Shown: positions 36,620 through 45,444, counted from the stretch's first letter. The stretch: 64,000 nucleotides of DNA from Winogradskyella pelagia (GCF_017581965.1 NZ_JAGEVF010000010.1:87284-151283), one strand, 5' to 3'. The notes: generated by a model from the sequence alone, not told the origin. A program made the numbers and translations.

Positions 36620-37831
36620 TTATAAGAATATCATAGCTTGTACCGTGAACAACCCCGTAGCATCTGCGCTACCAATTTTAGTGTTGGTATATTCAACACT
36701 AATCTTAGAATGATGACCTGTTAAAAATATATTTCCACCTATACCAAGGCGTGTTGAATTATCATCAATAGCGTCTATCTGACTGTTGTTATAAGACACA
36801 TAAGGCTGCAAACGTGTTTTTGTTTTGTCTCCAGGAATTAGATACCCCACATGGGTGTAAAACATATTACCTGTTGCATATGGTCCTAATCTAAAATCTT
36901 GACCGTAATCATTATTTTGAAAAACAGCATAAGCTGTTATAGCGTCATTATTTCCTCCAAGCGGTGCATCGTAAAAGGCATCAACAGCTAATATGGTAAC
37001 ATCTGCTCCTTCTCCATTGGATTCTACAACACCATTGGCATGATTAAAGAAACCTGCACCAACATTAAATACTTTTTTACTTCCTAGATAGGTTCCTACC
37101 TTGTAGGGGAGAAAATTAGACTCCTCGTCTAAAAAGTTATAATCAAAATACCCTTGGATTACTTTTCCTGCATCACCAGAACCGAGAATTGTTCGCCCGC
37201 CATAAACAGTTGTAGCGTCCACCACAGGATCTCTTGTGTCTAAAGTACTGGCATTTGCCTCATTATAAGCTACACGATATTGAAGCCGACCGATTTTACC
37301 TTTCAAATAAACACCAATATGTCTGGCAAATTGGTCTGACAACCCAAGAGTTGCCCAAGATTGACGGTTGTTGTCCAAGGTTAACATATTTAAGGTGCTT
37401 TGGTTGTTGGCGCGAGAAATACCATTCCAATAATGCAGACCAAATCCTGCTGAATGTTTATCTGTAAGTGCCCATTCGCCCCAAAAATCGTGAAAGAACA
37501 ATTGAGAGTTTTCTCCGTAACCAAGTGGAGAGGTATTATTCCCATTTAAATTATTAAGGCCAAAATGAGTTAGAATTAAGAACTTCTTGTTAAGCTGGGT
37601 ATAGGTTAATATCCTTGCTCGCCTAATGCTCAAATCTAATTTACTGTCCGTTGAGGGTGCATTATCATCGTATTGTGCCCAAAATTGGCCCCATGCTATA
37701 ATGCGAAGGTATTTAGACCCATCCTCATTAAATTTAACCTTATAGCCTCCAGTATACTCGTCTATACCTTGAGCAAAAAATAACTGACAGGATAGAAGTA
37801 ATCCCATCAGTATTAAGCTTGTTTTTTTCAT
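36620..37831 (-). CDS. Outer-membrane porin, first gene of the porin-DUF4212-symporter operon
   Basis: A 403-residue protein with a signal peptide (about 1-20, ending LFFAQ) and repeated amphipathic beta strands ending in an aromatic-rich C-terminus (FTVQAMIFL). The SIRRARI segment resembles the OprO/OprP-type porins. It probably lets acetate or other small carboxylates cross the outer membrane, based on its operon partners. A perfect 14-bp inverted repeat ends 2 bases before the start codon, which suggests control of its transcription or translation. Confidence 0.8.
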   Translation of the reverse strand: MKKTSLILMGLLLSCQLFFAQGIDEYTGGYKVKFNEDGSKYLRIIAWGQFWAQYDDNAPSTDSKLDLSIRRARILTYTQLNKKFLILTHFGLNNLNGNNTSPLGYGENSQLFFHDFWGEWALTDKHSAGFGLHYWNGISRANNQSTLNMLTLDNNRQSWATLGLSDQFARHIGVYLKGKIGRLQYRVAYNEANASTLDTRDPVVDATTVYGGRTILGSGDAGKVIQGYFDYNFLDEESNFLPYKVGTYLGSKKVFNVGAGFFNHANGVVESNGEGADVTILAVDAFYDAPLGGNNDAITAYAVFQNNDYGQDFRLGPYATGNMFYTHVGYLIPGDKTKTRLQPYVSYNNSQIDAIDDNSTRLGIGGNIFLTGHHSKISVEYTNTKIGSADATGLFTVQAMIFL

Positions 37832-37833
37832 AC

Positions 37834-37888
37834 ATTTAGAGTTTAGTTAGTTATACATTGGTTTTGTGTGCACTACTAAACTCTAAAT
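37834..37888 (-). repeat. Perfect 14-bp inverted repeat in front of the porin gene
   Basis: ATTTAGAGTTTAGT (37834-37847) and ACTAAACTCTAAAT (37875-37888) are exact reverse complements separated by 27 bases, and the arm nearest the gene ends 2 bases before the porin ATG. It could be a dimer operator or an mRNA stem that hides the start codon. The loop contains the 17-base motif at 37856-37872. Confidence 0.85.
37856..37872. promoter_or_regulatory. Copy 2 of the 17-base motif shared with the prpE-acs operon
   Basis: The minus strand reads TGCACACAAAACCAATG, identical to 31079-31095. It lies within the loop of the 14-bp inverted repeat, upstream of the porin operon. Confidence 0.55.
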
Positions 37889-37939
37889 AATAAGGACTTA
37901 AAAAAAAGTTAATATATTTTTTTGGTAATTTTTTATACT

Positions 37940-38359
37940 TTATTCTCTAAAACGTTCCCATTTTATGAGCATAAACTTATCACCAAGCTCAGTTACAACA
38001 GTACCTGCTCCCGATAAATTATCACGTTCTGAAAAGAAATTAGCAAGTTCTTCTGCATTAAGAATTTTATAGGTTGGATGATATTTTGAATTATAAGGGC
38101 GTTTTATATTGTACTTTTTTACCCAGTTCATAATACTAACGTGAGAAATACCTAGTATACGTTCTATTTCCCTATAGGTCAACCCCTCTAAATATAGCTG
38201 TAACGCCTTGTTAACATAATAATCATCGATTTTTTTACCAATCTTATTGACGGTGAAAAAGTAACTACAATCTTTACACTTATAACGCTGTCTTTGATTA
38301 ACCACTCCGCTCTTAATGTACTGGTCGGAATTACAGTTAGGACAATTTGTAATTTTCAT
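37940..38359 (-). CDS. IS1-InsA-like zinc-ribbon/HTH protein, probable domesticated regulator
   Basis: A 139-residue protein. Cys6, Cys9, Cys28 and Cys31 (NCPNC and CKDC) form a zinc ribbon like that of InsA of IS1. Residues about 50-85 (LYLEGLTYREIERILGISHVSIMNWVKKY) form a helix-turn-helix. Residues 100-139 are a short extra domain ending KWERFRE, not part of a transposase. There is no DDE catalytic domain, no InsB partner and no flanking terminal repeats, so it is not an active insertion sequence. It lies immediately upstream of the porin-symporter operon. I infer a DNA-binding regulator of that operon. Confidence 0.75.
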   Translation of the reverse strand: MKITNCPNCNSDQYIKSGVVNQRQRYKCKDCSYFFTVNKIGKKIDDYYVNKALQLYLEGLTYREIERILGISHVSIMNWVKKYNIKRPYNSKYHPTYKILNAEELANFFSERDNLSGAGTVVTELGDKFMLIKWERFRE

Positions 38360-38364
38360 ATATA

Positions 38365-38392
38365 CTAAATTAGCATAAATATATCAATTTAG
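38365..38392 (-). repeat. Short inverted repeat upstream of the InsA-like gene
   Basis: CTAAATT (38365-38371) and AATTTAG (38386-38392) are perfect 7-bp arms with a 14-base spacer, just before the start at 38359. Both this repeat and the porin repeat contain CTAAA half-sites. It may be an autoregulatory site; chance is possible in AT-rich DNA. Confidence 0.35.
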
Positions 38393-38442
38393 CAAACTAT
38401 ATAAAAACAGATGTCTTTTGTTTTATCTGAAGCTCTATGAAC

Positions 38443-39828
38443 CTAAACAAAATCTTTTGTTTTTAAGCCTTTAAAATAGACTTTGGCAGCCTTTAAGACC
38501 TTAGGTGCTAAAATAAGCGTTGCGGTCATAGTTGGTACGGCCATTAAAGCAAATACGCCGTCTATAAGATTTATCATCATATCCAATGAGGTGGTGGCAC
38601 CAATAAGTATACTAAGGATATAAAAATAAGTATAGTAGTGTTGGTTTTTGGCACCAAACAAAAAAGACATGCATTTAGAACCGTAGTAGGAATAAGAAAA
38701 TAAAGAACTCATACTAAATACCGTAATACAAACCAGCAAACCATAAACACCATAATTAGGCATTACTTCTGAAAATGCAGAAGCTGTTAGACTTACACCG
38801 TTATTATCGGTCGTCTCCCAAACGCCAGTTACTAAAATTGCTAATGCTGTAAGTGTACAAACAACTAGTGTATCTATTGCAGGCCCAAGCATAGCAACAA
38901 GCCCCTCTCGTATAGGTTGATCTGTTTTAGCAGCTCCATGAGCTAAAGGTGCTGTTCCGATTCCGGCTTCATTTGAAAACGCTCCTCGTTTCACACCGTG
39001 CAAAATCAATGCTCCTAACACACCTCCTAAAAAGGTATCATCCTTTGGATAATAATTAGCTTCGAAAGCATCAGTGAAAATCAGCTTTAAGAAATATCCC
39101 AATTCATCGTAATGATGAAACAAAATTATAGCAACCAAAACAAAATAAAGAACAACCATGAGAGGCACCAACTTAGAAGCAACCTTTCCTATACGCGTTA
39201 TACCACCTAAAATTACCAAGGCTGTCAACGCGACCAAAAAGATCCCTACACCTAAATTTGAAAGAAATGAAACCTCCACACCATTAGGCTCTAATAGAAT
39301 ATCATTAATAGCTTGGGTCAGTTGATTAACATTAAATACGGGCAATGCTCCAATTAAACCAAATATACTGAATGCAATGGCTAAAGGCTTCCATTTTTTT
39401 CCCAATCCTTCTACTATGAAATACATTGGACCTCCCTGTATATCACCTTTACTGTCCTTTCCTCGATACAATACGGCAAGTGTCGAGGTGAAAAATTTGG
39501 TATTCATCCCAATTAATGCGCTTATCCACATCCAAAACACCGCGCCAGGACCACCAACAGCAATAGCAACTGCCACACCAGCGATATTACCCATACCTAT
39601 TGTTGAAGACAAGGCCGTTGATAACGCTTGAAAATGTGAAATCTGACCCGGGTCGTCTGGATTATCGTACTTTCCCCTTAATACATTTATGGCATGCCCT
39701 AAGTATCTAAAGGGTAAAAATTTAGAACGGATAGCTAAGTACAAACCACCTCCAACAAGTAGAATTAGCAATGGTAAACCCCACGCTAAGGATGAAAAAC
39801 CCGCTAGTAATCTATCTAACCACTCCAT
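38443..39828 (-). CDS. Alanine/glycine:cation symporter (AGCS family)
   Basis: A 461-residue transporter with about 11 membrane helices. Family signatures: GGGLYLAIRSKFLPFRYLG near the N-terminus, GQISHFQALSTALSSTIGMGNIAGVA in the range 60-85, and KRGAFSNEAGIGTAPLAHGAA near 283-303. It imports alanine, glycine or a related amino acid with Na+. It is a single gene, divergent from the amidohydrolase gene. Confidence 0.92.
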   Translation of the reverse strand: MEWLDRLLAGFSSLAWGLPLLILLVGGGLYLAIRSKFLPFRYLGHAINVLRGKYDNPDDPGQISHFQALSTALSSTIGMGNIAGVAVAIAVGGPGAVFWMWISALIGMNTKFFTSTLAVLYRGKDSKGDIQGGPMYFIVEGLGKKWKPLAIAFSIFGLIGALPVFNVNQLTQAINDILLEPNGVEVSFLSNLGVGIFLVALTALVILGGITRIGKVASKLVPLMVVLYFVLVAIILFHHYDELGYFLKLIFTDAFEANYYPKDDTFLGGVLGALILHGVKRGAFSNEAGIGTAPLAHGAAKTDQPIREGLVAMLGPAIDTLVVCTLTALAILVTGVWETTDNNGVSLTASAFSEVMPNYGVYGLLVCITVFSMSSLFSYSYYGSKCMSFLFGAKNQHYYTYFYILSILIGATTSLDMMINLIDGVFALMAVPTMTATLILAPKVLKAAKVYFKGLKTKDFV

Positions 39829-39951
39829 TTGGAGCTAAAGGTAATAATCTCAACGATAAATTATTAGAACTTTGCTTTAATAAAAACGGAAAGTTGAAAG
39901 TATAAGTTTCTAATTTTATAGTAACTTATGCTCTCAAAAAACACCCAGCAA

Positions 39952-41676
39952 ATGACATTAAATCATAGTTTTAAAATTTTACTTGTTTCATTCGTTCTCA
40001 TACTCTTTAATTGCTCAAATCAAACAGAAGATAAAGCCTCAATGCTTATCTATGGAGGAACCATTTATACGGTAGATGACTCAAACCCCACTGTAGAAGC
40101 CGTAGCTATTAAAGACCATACAATTCTTTTTGCTGGAACACTTAAAGATGCGGAAGTATATAAAACAGATAACACAGATCTCATTGATTTAAAAGGCAAA
40201 ACGATGACTCCTGGTCTTATTGAAGGACATGGTCATTTTATGGGGCTAGGCTATAACGAATTAAACTTAGATTTGCTAAACACCTCAAGTTACCAAGAGA
40301 TTATCGATGCCGTAGCTGAACGTGTAAAAACTGCCAAGCCTGGAGAATGGATAACAGGACGAGGATGGCACCAAAGCAAATGGGATTCATTACCTGCTGA
40401 AATGGTCAATGGGTTTCAAACGCATCACAGATTAAGTGAGGTTTCACCTAACAATCCTGTATATCTCAGACATGCTAGTGGACATGCAAGTTTTGCTAAT
40501 GAGAAAGCAATGGAAATTGCAGGTCTTGTTTCACTTGCTCAAGATGGCATTAAGAAATTTGAAATTGAGGGTGGGGAAGTTATTGTTGACGCATCAGGCA
40601 AACCCACAGGTGTTTTCAACGAACGTGCTATGACATTAATTACAAAACACATACCTGAGCGCACTGAAGCATCAGACCTTCAAGCTTTTGACCTTGCTGT
40701 AAAGGCATGTCACAAAAACGGTATAACCTCTTTCCATGATGCAGGTATTCCAAGAGAAACCATCAATCTGTACAATAAAATGAAATCTGAGAATAAATTA
40801 GATGTTAGAATTTATGCGATGCTTACAGGTTGGGATAAAAAACTTTTAAATGAATGGTACGATAAAGGTCTTATGATAGATAATGACAACCGTTTTACAA
40901 TTCGCTCTATAAAATTAAATTGCGACGGAGCCTTGGGTTCACGCGGTGCTTGGCTTTTAGAGCCATATTCTGACAGACCAGATCATTTTGGGCACGAAAC
41001 CTTACCCATGGAATTTGTTAGGGAAACCTCACTTAAAGGCTTAGAAAACGGTTTCCAAGTCTGTTCACACGCTATTGGCGATAGAGCTAATCGTGAAATT
41101 TTAGACCGTTATGAGATTGCCTTCAACGCGCTTCCAGAAAAAGCAAATGACCATAGATTTCGTATTGAACATGCACAACATTTACATCCTGAAGATATTC
41201 CACGATTCGCAGAACTAAATGTTATACCAGCAATGCAGGCCGTTCATATGTCATCTGATAGACCTTGGGCTATTGACCGTCTTGGTGAAAAACGGATTAA
41301 GGAAGGAGCCTACATGTGGCAAACCTTGTTACAAAGTGGTGTACCAATTGTAAATGGTACTGATGTACCTGTTGAACCCATAAATCCTATTGCAAGTTTT
41401 TATGCGAGTGTAAGCCGCAAAACCTTAAGAGGAACTCCTGAAGGCGGTTATGAACCGGAACAAAAAATGACTCGTGAGCAGGCATTAAGATCCTATACTC
41501 TCGATGCCGCTTATGGTGCTTTCGAAGAAGATATAAAAGGATCAATAACCAAGGGGAAACTTGCTGATTTCACCATTTACAGTCAAGATCTTATGACGGT
41601 GCCAGAGGCCGATATTCTAAAAACAAAAATTGAAATGACCATTTTTAACGGCGAAATAGTATACTCTGAAGAATAG
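39952..41676 (+). CDS. Amidohydrolase family lipoprotein (YtcJ-like)
   Basis: A 574-residue protein from the ATG at 39952; an ATG 8 codons upstream (39928) is possible but would lengthen the signal. The lipobox ILFNC puts the lipidated cysteine near residue 21. The metal site includes GLIEGHGHF (HxH), CSHAIGDR and FRIEHAQH, and the C-terminal part has VNGTDVPVEPINP. YtcJ-like (AepA) amidohydrolases act on N-acyl amino acids or formamides; the substrate here is unknown. Exported, probably periplasm- or surface-facing. Confidence 0.85.
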   Translation: MTLNHSFKILLVSFVLILFNCSNQTEDKASMLIYGGTIYTVDDSNPTVEAVAIKDHTILFAGTLKDAEVYKTDNTDLIDLKGKTMTPGLIEGHGHFMGLGYNELNLDLLNTSSYQEIIDAVAERVKTAKPGEWITGRGWHQSKWDSLPAEMVNGFQTHHRLSEVSPNNPVYLRHASGHASFANEKAMEIAGLVSLAQDGIKKFEIEGGEVIVDASGKPTGVFNERAMTLITKHIPERTEASDLQAFDLAVKACHKNGITSFHDAGIPRETINLYNKMKSENKLDVRIYAMLTGWDKKLLNEWYDKGLMIDNDNRFTIRSIKLNCDGALGSRGAWLLEPYSDRPDHFGHETLPMEFVRETSLKGLENGFQVCSHAIGDRANREILDRYEIAFNALPEKANDHRFRIEHAQHLHPEDIPRFAELNVIPAMQAVHMSSDRPWAIDRLGEKRIKEGAYMWQTLLQSGVPIVNGTDVPVEPINPIASFYASVSRKTLRGTPEGGYEPEQKMTREQALRSYTLDAAYGAFEEDIKGSITKGKLADFTIYSQDLMTVPEADILKTKIEMTIFNGEIVYSEE

Positions 41677-41698
41677 TGAATCTATTTTACCAAAACCA

Positions 41699-42799
41699 AT
41701 GAGGCTAACTTCCGTAATTTTAATTTCTTTTATTTTTACTTTTTCTTCGTTTAGTCAAGATTATACCTTAGAATCCCCTCTTGACAATACAGTAAGTGAG
41801 ACTTCAGGACTTATTTTTTTAGATAATATCCTAATTACTCATAATGATTCTGGCAATAGCAACGAGCTCTATGAAATAAATACATCAACCGGAGATATTA
41901 CACGTACTGTTACGATAACCAATTCTACGAATGTGGATTGGGAAGACCTCACCTACGATAACAATTATATTTATATAGGTGATTTTGGAAATTTTGATGC
42001 TACTAGGACCAATCTAAGAATTTATAGAATCTCTAGAAACGATTACATCAACTCTAATTCAGTAACTGCAGACGTTATTAATTTTAGCTACAATGAACAA
42101 ACTGACTTTTCAGTACAAGAATTCACCACTAATTTTGACGCTGAAGCTTTAATTCATTACAACAACAATCTTTATGTTTTTACTAAAAATTGGGCAGATG
42201 GCAATACCAACGTTTACACAGTGCCAAAAACACCAGGAACTTACAGCATCACTGCTATTGATGTCCTTAATACCCAAGGGTTAGTTACTGGTGCCACCAC
42301 GAGTGTTGATGGTTCCAGCATAGTCCTTTGTGGATATGACCTCAACGGTTCATTTTTCATTAATTTAAATGGATTTAGCTCTGGCCTATTTTCAAATGGC
42401 TCTTTGACAAAAACATCCATTAATCCACCTAATAGTTATTCATTTCAAACCGAAGGTATAGCACCCATTAATAATAATGAATATTATGTTTCTGCTGAAG
42501 CAGGCAATGGCAATTCACAAGGACTTTACAGCTTTAATTTGAGTACATTAAGTACTGAAGATTCTCAGCCAAACCGTGATGTGGATTTTTATCCAAATCC
42601 TGCAAAGAATTTTGTTCAACTAAATTCTGAAGAATATTTAGCTTCTATTTATACAATTGCGGGACAATTGATTAAATCCTTTGCTACAAGTAAATTAGAT
42701 ATTTCGGATATAAATAGTGGACTTTACATTCTAAGACTTACACCTAAGTCCAAAGTCGGCGAACCACTAACCCACACTTTTATAATAAAAGGTAATTAG
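41699..42799 (+). CDS. T9SS type A sorting-domain protein with beta-propeller-like repeats
   Basis: A 366-residue secreted protein. Signal peptide about 1-19 (SSFSQ). The mature part has propeller-like segments (NVDWEDLTYDNNYIYIGDFG, AEALIHYNNNLYVFTKNW). The last ~70 residues form a type A sorting domain (FYPNPAKNFVQL to the C-terminus), which targets the protein through the type IX secretion system to the cell surface or medium. The function of the propeller is unknown. It lies 22 bases after the amidohydrolase and may be co-transcribed. Confidence 0.85.
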   Translation: MRLTSVILISFIFTFSSFSQDYTLESPLDNTVSETSGLIFLDNILITHNDSGNSNELYEINTSTGDITRTVTITNSTNVDWEDLTYDNNYIYIGDFGNFDATRTNLRIYRISRNDYINSNSVTADVINFSYNEQTDFSVQEFTTNFDAEALIHYNNNLYVFTKNWADGNTNVYTVPKTPGTYSITAIDVLNTQGLVTGATTSVDGSSIVLCGYDLNGSFFINLNGFSSGLFSNGSLTKTSINPPNSYSFQTEGIAPINNNEYYVSAEAGNGNSQGLYSFNLSTLSTEDSQPNRDVDFYPNPAKNFVQLNSEEYLASIYTIAGQLIKSFATSKLDISDINSGLYILRLTPKSKVGEPLTHTFIIKGN

Positions 42800-42802
42800 A
42801 GT

Positions 42803-43807
42803 TTATTTTAGAATCTTAACTAATAATTCTTTTAACAAATCACCTTGAGGTACAGCATTAGAACCAACACCTTTTCCTTTGACGTCATACTCTCTTAATA
42901 ATGAAATTATAGCACTTACTTTTTTCATTGGGTAATTGCGGGCAGCATTTAAGTATTCATTTACAAAATACGGATTAATACGAAGTGCAGAAGCTACACT
43001 TCTAGGAGACCTATCTGCCATTCCATGTAAATGAAGGAGTTGCGAAAAAAAATTGAACAATAAAGCCATAGTTACAACCAGAGGATTATCCTTTGGATTA
43101 TCTCCAAAATATTTAACGATTTGGTGTGCCTTTAATACATTGCGTTCGCCAATAGCCTTTCGCAATTCAAAATTGTTAAAGTCTTTGCTAATTCCTATAT
43201 TTTCTTCGATATGCTCTGGCGTTATCTGGGTGCCTTTGGGTAAAACTATTTTTAGTTTGTTAAGTTCGTTATCAATTTTACTTAAATCTGTCCCTAAGAA
43301 TTCCACCAACATTTGGGCAGCTTTAGGAGAAATATCGTAATTCTTGCCAGATAAAACACGTCTTATCCAGTCTGCTACCTGATTTTCATATAGTTTTTTG
43401 CTTTCAAATACAACACCCGCTTTAGATAGGGCTTTATAAAGCGCTTTACGCTTATCAATTTTTTTATACTTGTAGTTAAGAACCAATACTGTGGTTGGTT
43501 GAGGTTGATTGGCATAAGACGCAAGTTTTTCAATACTACGGCTTAAGTCTTGAGCCTCTTTAACGATAATAACCTGACGCTCGGCCATCATAGGAAAACG
43601 TTTAGCATTACTTACTATATCATCAATACTTACATCTCTTCCATATAAGACCATTTGGTTAAATCCTTTTTCTGCTTCATCGAGGACCGTATTTTCTATA
43701 AACTCAGAAATCTTATCAATGTAATAAGGCTCTTCTCCCATTAAAAAGTAAATAGGCTTGATATCCCCTTTCTTAATTGATTTTACTATTTGCTTAACTT
43801 CTTCCAA
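42803..43807 (-). CDS. holA: DNA polymerase III, delta subunit
   Basis: A 334-residue clamp-loader subunit. The N-terminal KPIYFLMGEEPYYIDKI and the following LVLNYKYKKIDKRKALYKAL are typical of bacterial HolA, and the C-terminal helical domain carries KVSAIISLLREYDVKGKG. The start is probably a TTG (complement of 43805-43807, giving MEEVKQIV), which matches the usual N-terminus of relatives. Divergent from the orphan HsdR-N gene across a 135-base gap. Confidence 0.9.
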   Translation of the reverse strand: MEEVKQIVKSIKKGDIKPIYFLMGEEPYYIDKISEFIENTVLDEAEKGFNQMVLYGRDVSIDDIVSNAKRFPMMAERQVIIVKEAQDLSRSIEKLASYANQPQPTTVLVLNYKYKKIDKRKALYKALSKAGVVFESKKLYENQVADWIRRVLSGKNYDISPKAAQMLVEFLGTDLSKIDNELNKLKIVLPKGTQITPEHIEENIGISKDFNNFELRKAIGERNVLKAHQIVKYFGDNPKDNPLVVTMALLFNFFSQLLHLHGMADRSPRSVASALRINPYFVNEYLNAARNYPMKKVSAIISLLREYDVKGKGVGSNAVPQGDLLKELLVKILK

Positions 43808-43897
43808 CTAAAGACTGATTTAATGCTGTTTTTAGATTTCATCCAATATCCAAAACCGTGTAGTTACACTTCATTACAGGTTGAAAATTATTAATCG

Positions 43898-43905
43898 TAA
43901 TTTTG
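43898..43905 (+). promoter_or_regulatory. Putative -7 box for the HsdR-N-type gene
   Basis: TAATTTTG matches TAnnTTTG, 37 bases upstream of the GTG start at 43943. The spacing to the nearest TTG upstream is shorter than usual. Confidence 0.4.
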
Positions 43906-43942
43906 CAACTTAATATTCAACTGTAATTGTTTAAATATTTTT

Positions 43943-44392
43943 GTGCAAAAGTTAAATTTCCCCCCTTTCGACTACCGTTTCAAAAGTACTGAAAATAACA
44001 CATCCATTTTTGATGTCATTCGCAAAAAATTTGTAGTGCTTCAGCCAGAGGAATGGGTTCGCCAACATTGCATACATTTCCTTTTAAAAGAAAAAAAGTA
44101 TCCTAAATCACTGATTAATGTTGAAAAAGAACTCTATATCAACGGATTAAAAAAACGTTATGATATCGTAATTTATAATAACAATGGTAGTTTACACTTA
44201 ATTGTAGAATGCAAAGCTCCATCAATTAGGATTAGTCAGAAAACATTTGATCAAATTGCACAGTACAATCTTGCATTAGATGCGTCCTTTCTAATGGTAA
44301 CCAATGGAATAAATCACTATTATTGCCAAATAGATAATAACTTAGAAAAGTATGTGTTTCTCAAGGATATACCCAACTATCAAAGCAAATAA
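43943..44392 (+). CDS. Orphan type I restriction enzyme HsdR N-terminal-type nuclease domain
   Basis: A 149-residue protein with a GTG start, resembling PF13588 (HSDR_N_2). The PD-(D/E)xK nuclease core is visible: Glu63, Asp74 in RYDIVIY and Glu89-x-Lys91 in IVECKAP, followed by a conserved Gln-rich helix (FDQIAQYN). No helicase, HsdM or HsdS genes are present, so this is not a restriction system. The divergent pairing with holA is common in Flavobacteriia (from memory), which hints at a DNA repair or replication role. It abuts the GT2 gene (stop 44392, start 44393). Confidence 0.8.
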   Translation: MQKLNFPPFDYRFKSTENNTSIFDVIRKKFVVLQPEEWVRQHCIHFLLKEKKYPKSLINVEKELYINGLKKRYDIVIYNNNGSLHLIVECKAPSIRISQKTFDQIAQYNLALDASFLMVTNGINHYYCQIDNNLEKYVFLKDIPNYQSK

Positions 44393-45385
44393 ATGTATCT
44401 AAAAGAAGATATAGCGATCGTTATCTTAAACTGGAATGGAAAACAACTCCTAGAGCAATTTCTACCTTCTGTAGTACAGTATTCAAATGACGCTAAGGTA
44501 TATGTAGTGGATAATGCGTCAACAGATAACTCTATACAATTTATAAAAGTTAATTATCCAGAGGTTAACATCATAAAACACAATAAAAATTACGGGTTTG
44601 CAAAGGGCTATAACAAAGCTATAGAATTTATTAGCGAATCTGTTCTTTGCTTACTTAATAACGATGTTGAAGTTACTCATAAATGGTTAGATCCTATTCT
44701 AAATGCTTTTAATAGTGATAATACTATTGGTATTATTCAGCCAAAATTATTAGACTATAACAATAAGCAACGCTTTGAGTATTCTGGAGCCGCAGGTGGC
44801 TATATTGATAGCTATGGTTACCCCTTCTGTAGAGGACGCGTCTTTGATTACATAGAAGATGACAATGGTCAATACAATGATACAAAAGACATTCTTTGGG
44901 CTTCTGGTGCTTGCTTTTTTATTAAAAACAGTGTTTATAAAAAACTCAATGGTTTTGACGACTCATTTTTTGCTCATATGGAGGAGATTGATTTATGTTG
45001 GCGCGCCTTCAATGAGAACATTAAGACGCTATATGTCGGAACTTCGGAAGTCTATCATGTTGGCGGTGCTACATTAAATAATCAAAACCCTCAGAAGACT
45101 TACCTTAACTTTAGAAATAGCCTTTACACTCTAGTGAAAAACACGGATAGGTATCTTCTTGGGAGACTTTTTCTAAGAATGGTCTTGGACGGAATAGCAG
45201 GTGCTCGCTTTTTATTACAATTTAAACTCTTGCATTTCGTGGCGATATTAAAAGCCCACGGAAGTTTTTATCTTAATTTTTCTCGATTATTAAGACAGCG
45301 CAAACAGTTGAATAGACGCTCGAACTACTATAAAGTTAACTCTATTGTTTGGTCTTATTTTATTAAGAAGAAAACCTTGTTTTAG
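44393..45385 (+). CDS. Glycosyltransferase family 2 protein
   Basis: A 330-residue enzyme with a GT-A fold. IAIVILNWNG at the N-terminus, VVDNASTDNS (nucleotide-binding) near 45, LLNNDVE (DxD-type metal site) near 90, and EEIDLCWR (base region) near 200 are characteristic of rhamnosyl/galactofuranosyl-type GT2 enzymes such as WbbL. It would add a sugar to a surface polysaccharide or glycolipid. It begins right after the HsdR-N gene stop. Confidence 0.85.
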   Translation: MYLKEDIAIVILNWNGKQLLEQFLPSVVQYSNDAKVYVVDNASTDNSIQFIKVNYPEVNIIKHNKNYGFAKGYNKAIEFISESVLCLLNNDVEVTHKWLDPILNAFNSDNTIGIIQPKLLDYNNKQRFEYSGAAGGYIDSYGYPFCRGRVFDYIEDDNGQYNDTKDILWASGACFFIKNSVYKKLNGFDDSFFAHMEEIDLCWRAFNENIKTLYVGTSEVYHVGGATLNNQNPQKTYLNFRNSLYTLVKNTDRYLLGRLFLRMVLDGIAGARFLLQFKLLHFVAILKAHGSFYLNFSRLLRQRKQLNRRSNYYKVNSIVWSYFIKKKTLF

Positions 45386-45444
45386 CTGTTTATAAAACTT
45401 TAAAAAAAATTGTTAATGACTATAGGTGAAAATTATCTTTTGTC

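Noticed and set aside
37940..38359. An active IS1-type insertion sequence
   Set aside because: No InsB frame, no DDE residues, and no terminal inverted repeats or target duplication at its ends.
43943..44392. A type I restriction-modification system
   Set aside because: Only an HsdR N-terminal-type domain is present; no helicase, methylase or specificity gene lies nearby.
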